A stretch of DNA of 64,000 nucleotides from Nocardioides sp. zg-1228 (GTDB taxonomy: Bacteria > Actinomycetota > Actinomycetes > Propionibacteriales > Nocardioidaceae), in NCBI RefSeq assembly GCF_017086465.1, contig NZ_CP070961.1:1426001-1490000 (forward strand), written 5' to 3'. Shown piece by piece: positions 9,162-18,159 of this stretch. The translations under genes were made by a program, and so were the position numbers. Numbering within the stretch: the first letter of the stretch is position 1; each line of letters opens with the position of its first letter. The notes beneath the pieces are model-generated. The model was not told the origin of the DNA. It saw only the letters and a list, made by a program, of their open reading frames with translations, and ran no database searches.

Positions 9162-10106
9162 TCACCGGCCCGTGCGGCGCGCGACGGCCCCCAGCATGCG
9201 CTCCGACTCCCGGATGCGGAAATCGTTGAGCGTCGGCAGGTTGACGTCCACCGCGACGACCGACCGGGCGGCGAGGTGCGCGCCGAACCCGGCGAGGACC
9301 GCCGTGACGAGGTCGTCGCCGACCGCACACAGGGCGGGCGAGGCGAGGACGGAGGTGTCGAACCACGCCTCGTCGACGCGCTCGAGCCGGGCCAGGAGGG
9401 GGTCGGCCCAGGCGGGGCCGCGGGCCGCCGTGCCCCAGTCGACGAAGACGACCTCGCCACTGGGGCGGCGCAGCAGGTTGTCGACGCGGATGTCCCAGTG
9501 GATGACGTGCGGCATCGGGGCGGCGGCGTGGTGGCGGAGCACGTCGGCCCAGCCGTACGGGTCGTCGCGCAGCCAGTGCGGCACGGGAGCGGCGGCCGGG
9601 GCGTCGGCGAGGGAGGCGAGGGTGTCGGCCCACGTGCCGAGCACGCGGCCGACGTCGAGGAGGTCGACCGAGACCGGCAGGTCACGCTGCCGCAGCACCG
9701 CGCCCAGCCGGTCGACGCCCGTGAGGACCGCATCGAGCTCGGCAGGATCGCCGAAGTCGGGGTGGCGCCCCTCGACGTCCTCGACCAGCAGCGCCACCCA
9801 CGCGCCGTCGTCGTACGACGCCAACAGCCGTGCCCAGAGCTCGTGCGCGCCGAGGTGGGCGAGCACCCCGGCCTCGCGCCGGAACAACCCCGGAGTGTCG
9901 GGGTTGAGCTCGGCACCGACGGCCTTGACGAACGCGCGGGTGCCGTCGGCGCACGTCAGCCGGGTCGCGCAGCCCGGCGACATGCCGCCGACCTGCTCGG
10001 CGGTGGCCACGACGGGGGAGCCGAGGGTGTCCTCGACCCAGGCGCGGACCGCGGCGGGGACGGCGTCGTAGGCCAGGCGGACGCCGACCGCGCGCGGTGC
10101 GGTCAC
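9162..10106 (-). CDS. APH/choline-kinase-fold phosphotransferase (second of a tandem pair)
   Basis: 314-residue APH-like kinase. Visible marks are the phosphate-binding region with an invariant Lys in 'AFVKAV', the catalytic loop VIHWDIRVDNLL (HxDxxxxN) and the metal-binding FVDWG. The family phosphorylates small hydroxylated molecules including aminoglycosides, but sequence alone does not give the substrate and most chromosomal members are not resistance genes. GTG 10106 overlaps the preceding paralogue's TGA (GTGA), so the two are cotranscribed. The shared opening (AxRAW(I/V)ExTxGSPVxxA, then FTPGFA/MSPGCA) points to a local duplication followed by divergence. Confidence 0.85.
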   Translation of the reverse strand: MTAPRAVGVRLAYDAVPAAVRAWVEDTLGSPVVATAEQVGGMSPGCATRLTCADGTRAFVKAVGAELNPDTPGLFRREAGVLAHLGAHELWARLLASYDDGAWVALLVEDVEGRHPDFGDPAELDAVLTGVDRLGAVLRQRDLPVSVDLLDVGRVLGTWADTLASLADAPAAAPVPHWLRDDPYGWADVLRHHAAAPMPHVIHWDIRVDNLLRRPSGEVVFVDWGTAARGPAWADPLLARLERVDEAWFDTSVLASPALCAVGDDLVTAVLAGFGAHLAARSVVAVDVNLPTLNDFRIRESERMLGAVARRTGR

Positions 10107-11065
10107 CACCAGCCCCGGCGCTCGCCGAGCCAGTCCCAGCACACCTCGCCCTGCCAGCGCTGGTGGTCGCGGATGTGCGGCGACGTCGGCGGCACCGGGA
10201 GCTCGCACTGGGTGAGGAAGTAGCCGACGTAGAGCGCGAGGGCGATGTCGATCGCCTCGGGGTCGACCCCGGCCAGCAGGCGGCGCCCGGCGATGACCGG
10301 CTCGACGTCGATGCCCTCCCCGCGCGGGCCGATGAGGGCGGCGAGGGAGTCGAACCACGCGGCTCCGCGCACCGGCCAGTTCCAGTCGCAGACCAGCGCG
10401 CGACCGTCGGCGTCGATGAGGACGTTGTCGGAGCGGACGTCGGTGTGGACCACGGTGTCGCCGCCGACCACCTCGGCGTAGCGGCGTGCGAGCGCCTCGG
10501 CCTCCTCCAGCCGGGCGGCGCCGAGGTCCGTACGCCGGTCGCGAAGCGCCGGCCATCCCTCGAGCAGCGGCGCGAAGTCGGACTCGGCCGGGTCGAGGTC
10601 GAGCCCCGCGGGCGGCGGGGTGAGCGCGTCGGCGACCTGCTCGAGCGCGTCGAGCACGGCGTCGAGCTCGTCGGCCCGCCACGGCCGCTCGGGCGTCCGG
10701 GCGGCGACGTACTCGATGCCGAGCACCACCCAGTCGTCGTCGAGGTGCCACAGCAGCCTCGGGGCCGGCACCTCCGGAGGCAGTGCGGCGAGCTTGCGCG
10801 CCTCCTCGCGGTAGGAGTCGGCGAACATCCGCTGGGCCTTCACCGAGGCCGCCTTCACGAAGTGGCGCGAGCCGTCCTCGCACACCAGCACGGACGCGAA
10901 CCCGGGGGTGAACCCGCTGGTCTGCGAGATCGCCGACGCGACCGGTGAGCCGCACGTGCGCTCGATCCAGGCCCGCAGGCCGGGCGGGAGGAACGCCCAC
11001 TCGAGGCGACGCGCGGTCCTGCCGTGCGGTGCGGGGTAGGGGGCGATCGAGGGGGAGCGGGCCAT
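10103..11065 (-). CDS. APH/choline-kinase-fold phosphotransferase (first of a tandem pair)
   Basis: 320 residues, paralogous to the next gene. It has the Lys of 'HFVKAAS', the catalytic loop VVHTDVRSDNVLI (His-x-Asp...Asn) and VCDWNW as the metal-binding Asp. ATG 11065 was chosen because the conserved fold begins only ~20 residues later, while the frame continues upstream into the divergent GNAT gene. Function is probably phosphorylation of an unidentified small molecule. Divergent from the acetyltransferase with 84 bases between starts. Confidence 0.85.
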   Translation of the reverse strand: MARSPSIAPYPAPHGRTARRLEWAFLPPGLRAWIERTCGSPVASAISQTSGFTPGFASVLVCEDGSRHFVKAASVKAQRMFADSYREEARKLAALPPEVPAPRLLWHLDDDWVVLGIEYVAARTPERPWRADELDAVLDALEQVADALTPPPAGLDLDPAESDFAPLLEGWPALRDRRTDLGAARLEEAEALARRYAEVVGGDTVVHTDVRSDNVLIDADGRALVCDWNWPVRGAAWFDSLAALIGPRGEGIDVEPVIAGRRLLAGVDPEAIDIALALYVGYFLTQCELPVPPTSPHIRDHQRWQGEVCWDWLGERRGWW

Positions 11066-11149
11066 GGCGCCATCCTTGCCCACCCCGACGCGGACCACGA
11101 CGGGATATCCGCTGGACAGGGCAGGCGGCGTGCGGACCAGACTGACGCC

Positions 11150-11680
11150 ATGCCCGAGCTCGTGCTGCCGACCACCGCCGTCCGTGAGTCCTTCCTCGAG
11201 GCGATGGACGAGTTCGTCGCCGAGGGCGCCGAGGACAGCCAGACGGCGGCCTGGATCGCGCGCAACGCCCCGGGCTGGAGCGACCCCGACGTCTTCGCGG
11301 CCTTCGTCGAGGCGGTGCGTGCCGACGCCCTCGAGGAGACGCCGCGTCCGCGGGTGCACGTGCCGTGCACGACGCTGTGGTGGGTAGACGGCGAGCACTA
11401 CCTCGGCCGGATCGCCGTGCGGCACCGGCTCAACGACTTCCTGCTCGAGGTGGGCGGGCACATCGGCTACGACGTGCGCCCCACCCGGCGGCGAGAGGGG
11501 CACGCGACGGCCATGCTGCGACACGCCCTGCCGTGGGCGCGCGGGCTCGGCATCGACCCCGCGCTGGTCACCTGCGACACCGACAACATCGGCTCGATCG
11601 GGGTCATCGAGGCGGCCGGCGGCGTGCTGGAGGACGTGCGGGGGGACAAGCGGCGCTACTGGGTGGCGACGGGGCGGTAG
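11150..11680 (+). CDS. GNAT family N-acetyltransferase
   Basis: 176 residues with the GNAT core: a central strand '[25 protein letters not shown]' that includes the acetyl-CoA pyrophosphate loop (R/Q-x-x-G-x-A; here RREGHA), then '[22 protein letters not shown]', the typical last strand-helix of the fold. The WxxDGxxxLGRI motif (about residues 75-85) is shared with a common actinobacterial subgroup. The acceptor is unknown. A CAGACT hexamer 6 nt before the ATG may be a leaderless -10. Confidence 0.88.
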   Translation: MPELVLPTTAVRESFLEAMDEFVAEGAEDSQTAAWIARNAPGWSDPDVFAAFVEAVRADALEETPRPRVHVPCTTLWWVDGEHYLGRIAVRHRLNDFLLEVGGHIGYDVRPTRRREGHATAMLRHALPWARGLGIDPALVTCDTDNIGSIGVIEAAGGVLEDVRGDKRRYWVATGR

Positions 11681-11796
11681 CCCGGCGCGCAGCGGCCGGC
11701 TGCGGGCTCGCGCCCGCGCCGCGTCGCCGGTTCGGCGGCCCGCGGCGCGCGTGGAAGAATGAGCCGACCCAGCCGTCGTACCCCCGAAAGCAGTCC

Positions 11797-13671
<1,875 letters not shown>

Positions 13672-13694
13672 GAGTCGACGAGGGAGGACTCGAC

Positions 13695-14207
13695 GTGGGA
13701 TCCGTCGTCCGCAGCGAGGACGTGGCGCCGCAGCCGTGGGCCGCGGGCCGCAGCACCATCCGCGAGCTGGCACGCGGCGACGACGGAGCGTGGCGCATCG
13801 GCCTCGCCGAGGTCACCGCGGACGGCCCGGTCCCGACGTCGGCGGGCACGCTGCGCGTGCTCACCGTGGTCGACGGCCCGGTCCTCGACCTCGAGGTGGA
13901 CGACGAGGCGCACGTCGTCGAGCCGCAACGCCCGTTCGCCCTCCCCGGCGACGCGGCCGCCGTGGCGTCGGTGCCCGAGGGAGCCGTACGCGCGCTCGAC
14001 GTCGTCGTCGACCCCACCCTCGTGCGACCGTTCGTGACCGTGCTCGAGCTGGGCCGGTCCTCGGCGCTGCCGCTCGCGGCCGACCAGGCGGCGTACGTCG
14101 TCTCCGGCACCCGCGACGCGATCGCGACGGGCACGCTCGTGATCGGTCCCGGCGAGGTCACCGGACGCTGCACCGTCGCGGTCGTCACCCTCGAGCGCAT
14201 CGGCTGA
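13695..14207 (+). CDS. HutD/Ves-like cupin protein
   Basis: 170 residues resembling HutD: the opening 'VVRSEDVAPQPWAAGRSTIREL' parallels the HutD 'PWkNGgG-TREL' motif, followed by beta-rich sequence of a cupin fold. HutD is linked to histidine utilisation in proteobacteria, but its biochemistry is unclear, and no hut genes are present here, so a histidine role is not supported. The GTG start has GGGAGG about 7 nt upstream. It begins 23 bases after lepA and may be read from the same message. Confidence 0.7.
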   Translation: MGSVVRSEDVAPQPWAAGRSTIRELARGDDGAWRIGLAEVTADGPVPTSAGTLRVLTVVDGPVLDLEVDDEAHVVEPQRPFALPGDAAAVASVPEGAVRALDVVVDPTLVRPFVTVLELGRSSALPLAADQAAYVVSGTRDAIATGTLVIGPGEVTGRCTVAVVTLERIG

Positions 14208-14219
14208 GCGGACCGCCGG

Positions 14220-14245
14220 GACCGGCCGGACGGACCGGGCCGGTC
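14220..14245. terminator. Hairpin between convergent genes
   Basis: An 8-bp perfect stem (GACCGGCC / GGCCGGTC) with a 10-nt loop fills the 36-base gap between the HutD-like gene and the convergent isomerase-like gene. There is no U-run, as is common for GC-rich actinobacterial hairpins. Terminator function is inferred from position. Confidence 0.45.
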
Positions 14246-14846
14246 AGCGCGCCGGCCGCCAGCCGGGGTCGCGGCCCAGCCGCGCGAGCAGCCGGTCGGT
14301 GACCGAGGCGTCCGGGCCCACCTCGACCGCCGGGGCGCAGATCCCCTCGGAGTGCAGGGTGTCGCCCCAGCCGTCGGCGGTGGCGTGGAGCGCGGCGGCC
14401 TCCTCGTCGCTGACGGTCCACTCCTGGCCGGTGGCCCGGGCGACGTCCGAGCCGTGCACCACGAGGTCCCAGCCGTAGAAGTCGGCGATGGTGGCGGCGA
14501 TGGTCGTGGGACCGAAGTAGCTGTCGTACTCGCGAGCCGCCACGCCGTCGGCGAGCACCGAGGTGACGTGCGCGCGCTGGCGTCGCCAGGCGGCGGCCGG
14601 GTCGGCGAGGTCGGGATCCGGGCCGGCGTCGAGGTCGCGCTGGCGCAGGAAGTCGCGCTGGGTCTCGATCACGTGCCCGACGACGTCGCGGGCGGTCCAG
14701 CCCTCGCACGGCGACGGCACGTCCCAGTCGCCGCCCGCGACCTCGACGGCGTCGAGGACCCGGGCGAACCGGTCGGCGCGCTGTTGGAACAGGGAGAGCT
14801 GGTGGGCGGGTGACGGGGTCGGTGAGGAGGTGGTGGTCTGGGTCAT
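14244..14846 (-). CDS. Maleylpyruvate-isomerase/DinB-fold family protein (TIGR03086-like)
   Basis: 200 residues of the mycothiol-dependent maleylpyruvate isomerase N-terminal/DinB four-helix family. The motif 'WDVPSPCEGWTARDVVGHVIE' holds the conserved His of the metal site, and the middle 'DLVVHGSDVARATG' provides a further conserved HxxD. Many actinobacteria carry dozens of such proteins; a few are thiol-dependent isomerases or S-transferases, and the rest are uncharacterised. Divergent from the AraC regulator 51 bases away, which suggests that regulator controls it. Confidence 0.82.
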   Translation of the reverse strand: MTQTTTSSPTPSPAHQLSLFQQRADRFARVLDAVEVAGGDWDVPSPCEGWTARDVVGHVIETQRDFLRQRDLDAGPDPDLADPAAAWRRQRAHVTSVLADGVAAREYDSYFGPTTIAATIADFYGWDLVVHGSDVARATGQEWTVSDEEAAALHATADGWGDTLHSEGICAPAVEVGPDASVTDRLLARLGRDPGWRPAR

Positions 14847-14897
14847 GCGCCCACTCTCGCCGCCGCGCTGTCGGTGCTGCTTGGAATAATCCGACAG

Positions 14898-15749
14898 ATG
14901 AGCAGCCGGACGAGTGCGGGAGGTCCCCGGCCGGTGGACCCGATCGACCGGGCCCACCTGACGGGGGTGAGCCGGCCCTCGCCGCCGATCCACCGCTACG
15001 CCCCGAGCGAGCGCCTCGCCGACCTCGTCGACCGCCACTGGATCCCCGTCTGGTCGCTGCCCGAGCCGTCCACCCAGAGCACCCTCCAGCACCCCGTCTG
15101 CCTGGTGGTGGTGAGCAACACCTACGCCCGCTTCTACGGCGTCGCGCGCGGCCGGTCGAGCGTGACGCTCGAGGGCGACGGCTGGGCGGTCGGCACGATG
15201 CTCAGCCCCGCCGCCGGGCGGCTCGTGCTCGGGCGCTCGGTCGCCGAGGTCACCGACACGTGGATCGAGCTGCGCGGCCTGCTGCCCGACCCCGGCCTCG
15301 TCGACGAGGTGCGCGCGGCGATGGCCGCCGACCCCCACGGCCCGGCCGCCCACCTCGCGGCGATCGGGCACGTCGAGGGGTGGCTGGCCACCCACCTGCC
15401 CGTCGACGCCCCGGGCCTGCTGGTCAACCGGCTGGTGGCGTGGCTGGGCGAGCACCCGGAGGTGACCCGTGTCGACGAGCTCGCCCGGGCCGTGGGGCTG
15501 TCCGAGCGCAGCCTCCAGCGCCTGGTCGAGCAGCGCGTCGGGCTGAGCCCCAAGTGGCTGCTCCAGCGGCGCCGGCTGCACGGGGCCGTCGAGGCGCTCA
15601 AGGCCGGCGCCGGCACCCTCGCCGAGGTCGCGGCCGACCTGGGCTACGCCGACCAGGCGCACTTCACCCACGACTTCCGCACCGTCACCGGCATGACGCC
15701 GGGGGAGTACCTCCGCGACCAGCCGGCCCCGCCGTCAACCAACGGTTGA
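14898..15749 (+). CDS. AraC family transcriptional regulator
   Basis: 283 residues. The N-terminal ~170 residues are a sensor-like domain of the DUF6597 kind ('YAPSERLADLVDRHWIPVW'). The C-terminal ~100 hold two helix-turn-helix motifs, 'LARAVGLSERSLQRLVEQRVG' and 'AEVAADLGYADQAHFTHDFR', with the AraC signature 'TGMTPGEYLRD'. Ligand unknown. The ATG 14898 start comes soon after an AT-rich 'GGAATAATCC' that may be the -10 region. The likely target is the divergent isomerase-like gene and itself. Confidence 0.9.
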   Translation: MSSRTSAGGPRPVDPIDRAHLTGVSRPSPPIHRYAPSERLADLVDRHWIPVWSLPEPSTQSTLQHPVCLVVVSNTYARFYGVARGRSSVTLEGDGWAVGTMLSPAAGRLVLGRSVAEVTDTWIELRGLLPDPGLVDEVRAAMAADPHGPAAHLAAIGHVEGWLATHLPVDAPGLLVNRLVAWLGEHPEVTRVDELARAVGLSERSLQRLVEQRVGLSPKWLLQRRRLHGAVEALKAGAGTLAEVAADLGYADQAHFTHDFRTVTGMTPGEYLRDQPAPPSTNG

Positions 15750-15774
15750 CAGACCGCGTCCTCGCGGGCATGGT
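15746..15774 (+). promoter_or_regulatory. Sigma70-type promoter of the small membrane protein gene
   Basis: TTGACA (15746-15751, perfect -35) and CATGGT (15769-15774) are separated by exactly 17 bases, and the GTG start lies 6 nt further on. Transcription should begin at or within a base or two of the start codon, giving a leaderless mRNA. The -35 overlaps the end of the AraC gene. Confidence 0.7.
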
Positions 15775-15780
15775 GCGGGC

Positions 15781-16134
15781 GTGCGCCCGCTCCTCGGACA
15801 CCTGGCCGTCGCGCTCGCCGTCACGCTCGTCGTCGGCGGTGCCTCCGGTGGCGGCTGGCACTTCCTGGTGGGCGCCGTCCTCGCGCTGGCCCTCTGGATG
15901 ATGCTCTTCCTCGGCTCCTTCGGCCGTCCGCCCGGCGAGGGGACGGAGCGCGTGGAGCTGCGCCACTACGCCGTCTCGGCCGCCGTCGCCCTGGCGCTCG
16001 GCTACGCGATGTACCTGGTCGGCGACGGCAACGCGGCGTTCTGGTCGGTCGGGTTCGTCTTCGCCGGCGTGCTGACGCCCGCCGCCACCCGCGCCCGGGA
16101 GGCGTCGACCGGGGACGGTGCCGACACGATCTGA
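15781..16134 (+). CDS. Small integral membrane protein, function unknown
   Basis: 117 residues with about four hydrophobic helices (roughly 5-25, 28-46, 64-80, 86-104) and short charged loops. I do not recognise a family; similar unassigned four-helix proteins are common in actinobacteria. The start is fixed by a well-formed promoter 6 nt upstream. A perfect 12-bp hairpin 29 bases past the stop probably ends the transcript. Confidence 0.72.
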   Translation: MRPLLGHLAVALAVTLVVGGASGGGWHFLVGAVLALALWMMLFLGSFGRPPGEGTERVELRHYAVSAAVALALGYAMYLVGDGNAAFWSVGFVFAGVLTPAATRAREASTGDGADTI

Positions 16135-16162
16135 ATGAGCTCGGAAGGTGGAAACCCCCGGG

Positions 16163-16188
16163 GTTGAGCGGGGATGTCCCCGCTCAAC
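16163..16188 (+). terminator. Strong hairpin downstream of the small membrane protein gene
   Basis: Perfect 12-bp inverted repeat (GTTGAGCGGGGA / TCCCCGCTCAAC) around 2 bases; the tip would open to a 4-nt loop. It overlaps a second small palindrome, AACCCC-C-GGGGTT (ending 16165), so two folds compete. No U-run follows. It may be a terminator, or a leftover of the nearby insertion-sequence remnant. Confidence 0.5.
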
Positions 16189-16259
16189 GGCCCGGATCCG
16201 GGTGTCCTAGCGGGGACGGGACGTGTCTAGTTGTGATGTTCAGGAACGTTGGTCGAGAT

Positions 16260-16595
16260 CGTGTGACGACACGCCCGCGTCCTACGTCGAGGCTCACGAC
16301 GACGAGACGAAAGAGACCGCAGCCGCAGTGCTGCGCAACGCGGTGGCGTGGTTCGCCGGGCGCGGCGTCACCGTCCGCGAGTCCTGACCGACAACGGCGG
16401 CTGCCACCGCTCGCACCTGTGGCGCGACACCTGTGCCGAGCTTGCCATCACCCGCAGCGCACTCGGCCCTACCGCCCGCAGACCGACGGCAAGATCGAAC
16501 GCTTCCACGTGTACACCGACCACCGGCCCCACTCGGCCACCGGCAAGCAATCACCCATCACCAAGTCGGACAACCTCGCTGGGCCTCACACCTAG
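16260..16595 (+). pseudogene. Degraded IS481-family transposase remnant
   Basis: Fragments of one DDE transposase appear in all three forward frames: 'SYVEAHDDETKETAAAVLRN' ending at a TGA near 16387; then 'VLTDNGGCHRSHLWRDTCAEL' in a second frame; then 'RTRPYRPQTDGKIERFH' and 'DHRPHSATGKQSPI...NLAGPHT' in a third, to a TAG at 16593-16595. These match the IS481 catalytic core (second Asp in TDNG, Glu in GKIERF). The N-terminal half with the first Asp is missing, and ~35 codons are deleted between ERFH and DHRPHS. Clearly non-functional. Its last bases overlap the stop of the convergent lyase gene. Confidence 0.85.
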
Positions 16596-17506
16596 CGCTC
16601 CTGGTCGGGGAAGCCGCCGGACCTGAGCAGGGCGCCGGGCAGACGCTTGTGCAGCCGCTCCTCCAGCCAGGCCGTCGTCGCGGTGGTGGCGGCCAGGTCG
16701 ATGCCGGTGGCCACGCCCATCCGGTCGAGGAGGTAGACGAGGTCCTCGGTGGCGACGTTGCCCGTCGCGTCGGGGGCGAAGGGACACCCGCCCGTGCCGC
16801 CGATGCTGGCGTCGAGGGTGGTGACGCCGGCGGTGAGCCCGGCCACGGCGTTGGCCACTCCGGTGTGGCGGGTGTCGTGCAGGTGCAGGCGCAGCGACAC
16901 CCCCGGACCGGCGACCTCGGCGGCCAGGGCCACCCGGGCCGAGACGTCGCTGGGCACCGCCACCCCGATCGTGTCGGCCAGCGCCAGCTCGTCGGGGCCC
17001 GCGTCGGCGACGCGGCGCACCACCTCGCGCAGCCTGCCCTCAGCGACCTCCCCCTCGAACGGGCACCCGAACGCCGCGCCGATCGTGACCGTCGTGAGGA
17101 CGCCGGCGTCGCGGGCCCGCGCCACGATCGTGGCCGCCTGCTCGCACGCCTCGGCCGTGCCGACGCCCTGGTTGCGCCGGCAGAACGTGTCGGTCGCCAC
17201 GACCACCACGTCGACCTCGTCGACTCCGGCGGCGAGGGCACGGTCGAGGCCGCGCCCGTTCATCACCAGCCCGGCATAGCTGACGCCGTCGGGGCGAGGC
17301 AGGGCGGCCATCACCTCGTCGGCGTCGGCCATCTGCGGCACGCGGGCGGGGTTGACGAAGCTGGTGACCTCGATGCGCCTCGACCCGGCGCGCACGGCGC
17401 GCTCGACGAGCTCGACCTTGTCGTCGGTGGAGAGGATCGTCTCCTCGTTCTGGAGCCCGTCGCGCGGTGCCACCTCGAGGACGGTGACCGAGCCGGGGGC
17501 GCTCAC
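16592..17506 (-). CDS. Hydroxymethylglutaryl-CoA lyase-like enzyme
   Basis: 304 residues of the HMGL/DRE-TIM family. 'EVAPRDGLQNE' (catalytic Arg-Asp), 'HLHDTRHTGVANA' (metal-binding HxH) and 'GGTGGCPFAPDATGNVATED' with the active-site Cys loop are all present, as in true HMG-CoA lyases, which split HMG-CoA into acetoacetate and acetyl-CoA. Related 3-hydroxyacyl-CoA substrates are possible. GTG start overlaps the upstream amidase TGA (GTGA). Last gene of a five-gene operon that also encodes a CoA-transferase, so it probably cleaves the CoA thioester made by that enzyme. Confidence 0.9.
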   Translation of the reverse strand: MSAPGSVTVLEVAPRDGLQNEETILSTDDKVELVERAVRAGSRRIEVTSFVNPARVPQMADADEVMAALPRPDGVSYAGLVMNGRGLDRALAAGVDEVDVVVVATDTFCRRNQGVGTAEACEQAATIVARARDAGVLTTVTIGAAFGCPFEGEVAEGRLREVVRRVADAGPDELALADTIGVAVPSDVSARVALAAEVAGPGVSLRLHLHDTRHTGVANAVAGLTAGVTTLDASIGGTGGCPFAPDATGNVATEDLVYLLDRMGVATGIDLAATTATTAWLEERLHKRLPGALLRSGGFPDQER

Positions 17507-18159
17507 GCGGGCGCTCCCGGGGCGGGGCGGTCGGCGAGGTAGGCGAGCGCCGTCGCCTCGTCGACCACCTCGGCGTACTTGGTGGACAGGTCGTGCAGGT
17601 TGGCGTGGTGCGGCCCGGGCTCGCGGTCGCCGACCGCGTCGGCCACCACCAGCGGCACGAAGCCGTGCTGGACCGCGTCGACGGCGCTGGCCCGGATGCA
17701 GCCGCTGGTGCTGACCCCGACCACGACGACGGTGTCGACGCCCCAGGCGTGCAGGGTCGAGGCGAGCGTGGTGCCGAAGAACGCGCTCGCGTACTGCTTG
17801 ACCACCACCAGCTCGTCGTCCGAGGGCGCCACCTGCGGCACCAGCTCGCCCATGGGTCCGTCGCCGACCAGGTCGCGCAGCGCGGGCACCTTGCGGAAGA
17901 ACACGCCCCCGTCGGCGCCGCCGGCGGCGTAGCGGACCCGGGTGTGCACCACGGGCACCCCCTGCTGCCGGGCGCACGCCAGCACCCGCGCGGCGGAGTC
18001 CAGGCACGCGTCCGACGGCAGGCACAGTGCGCTGGCGGGGTCGAAGTAGGCGCGCATCATGTCGACCGCGAGCACCGCCGGGACCGCGCCGGGACGCAGC
18101 GAGCCCCCGAAGGGCTGCGGCGTCCCGGCCTCGGAGGGCTGGTCGCCCACGGGCGTCAC
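17503..18159 (-). CDS. Isochorismatase-fold cysteine amidohydrolase, N-carbamoylsarcosine-amidase-like
   Basis: 218 residues. The fold's catalytic triad is visible: Asp in 'VLAVDMMRAY', Lys in 'ELVVVKQYASAFFGT' and the nucleophile Cys in 'VGVSTSGCIRASAVDAVQHGF'. The KQYASAFFGT and STSGC(I/V)RA segments are closest, from memory of the family, to N-carbamoylsarcosine amidase, which releases CO2 and NH3 from N-carbamoyl amino acids made by hydantoinases. That matches its place directly after hydantoinase A/B. GTG 18159 overlaps the hyuB TGA (GTGA). Substrate remains inference. Confidence 0.85.
   Translation of the reverse strand: MTPVGDQPSEAGTPQPFGGSLRPGAVPAVLAVDMMRAYFDPASALCLPSDACLDSAARVLACARQQGVPVVHTRVRYAAGGADGGVFFRKVPALRDLVGDGPMGELVPQVAPSDDELVVVKQYASAFFGTTLASTLHAWGVDTVVVVGVSTSGCIRASAVDAVQHGFVPLVVADAVGDREPGPHHANLHDLSTKYAEVVDEATALAYLADRPAPGAPA

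Noticed and set aside
9162..10106. Antibiotic resistance call for the APH-like genes
   Set aside because: The kinase fold is clear, but substrate cannot be read from sequence and many chromosomal members have no resistance role.
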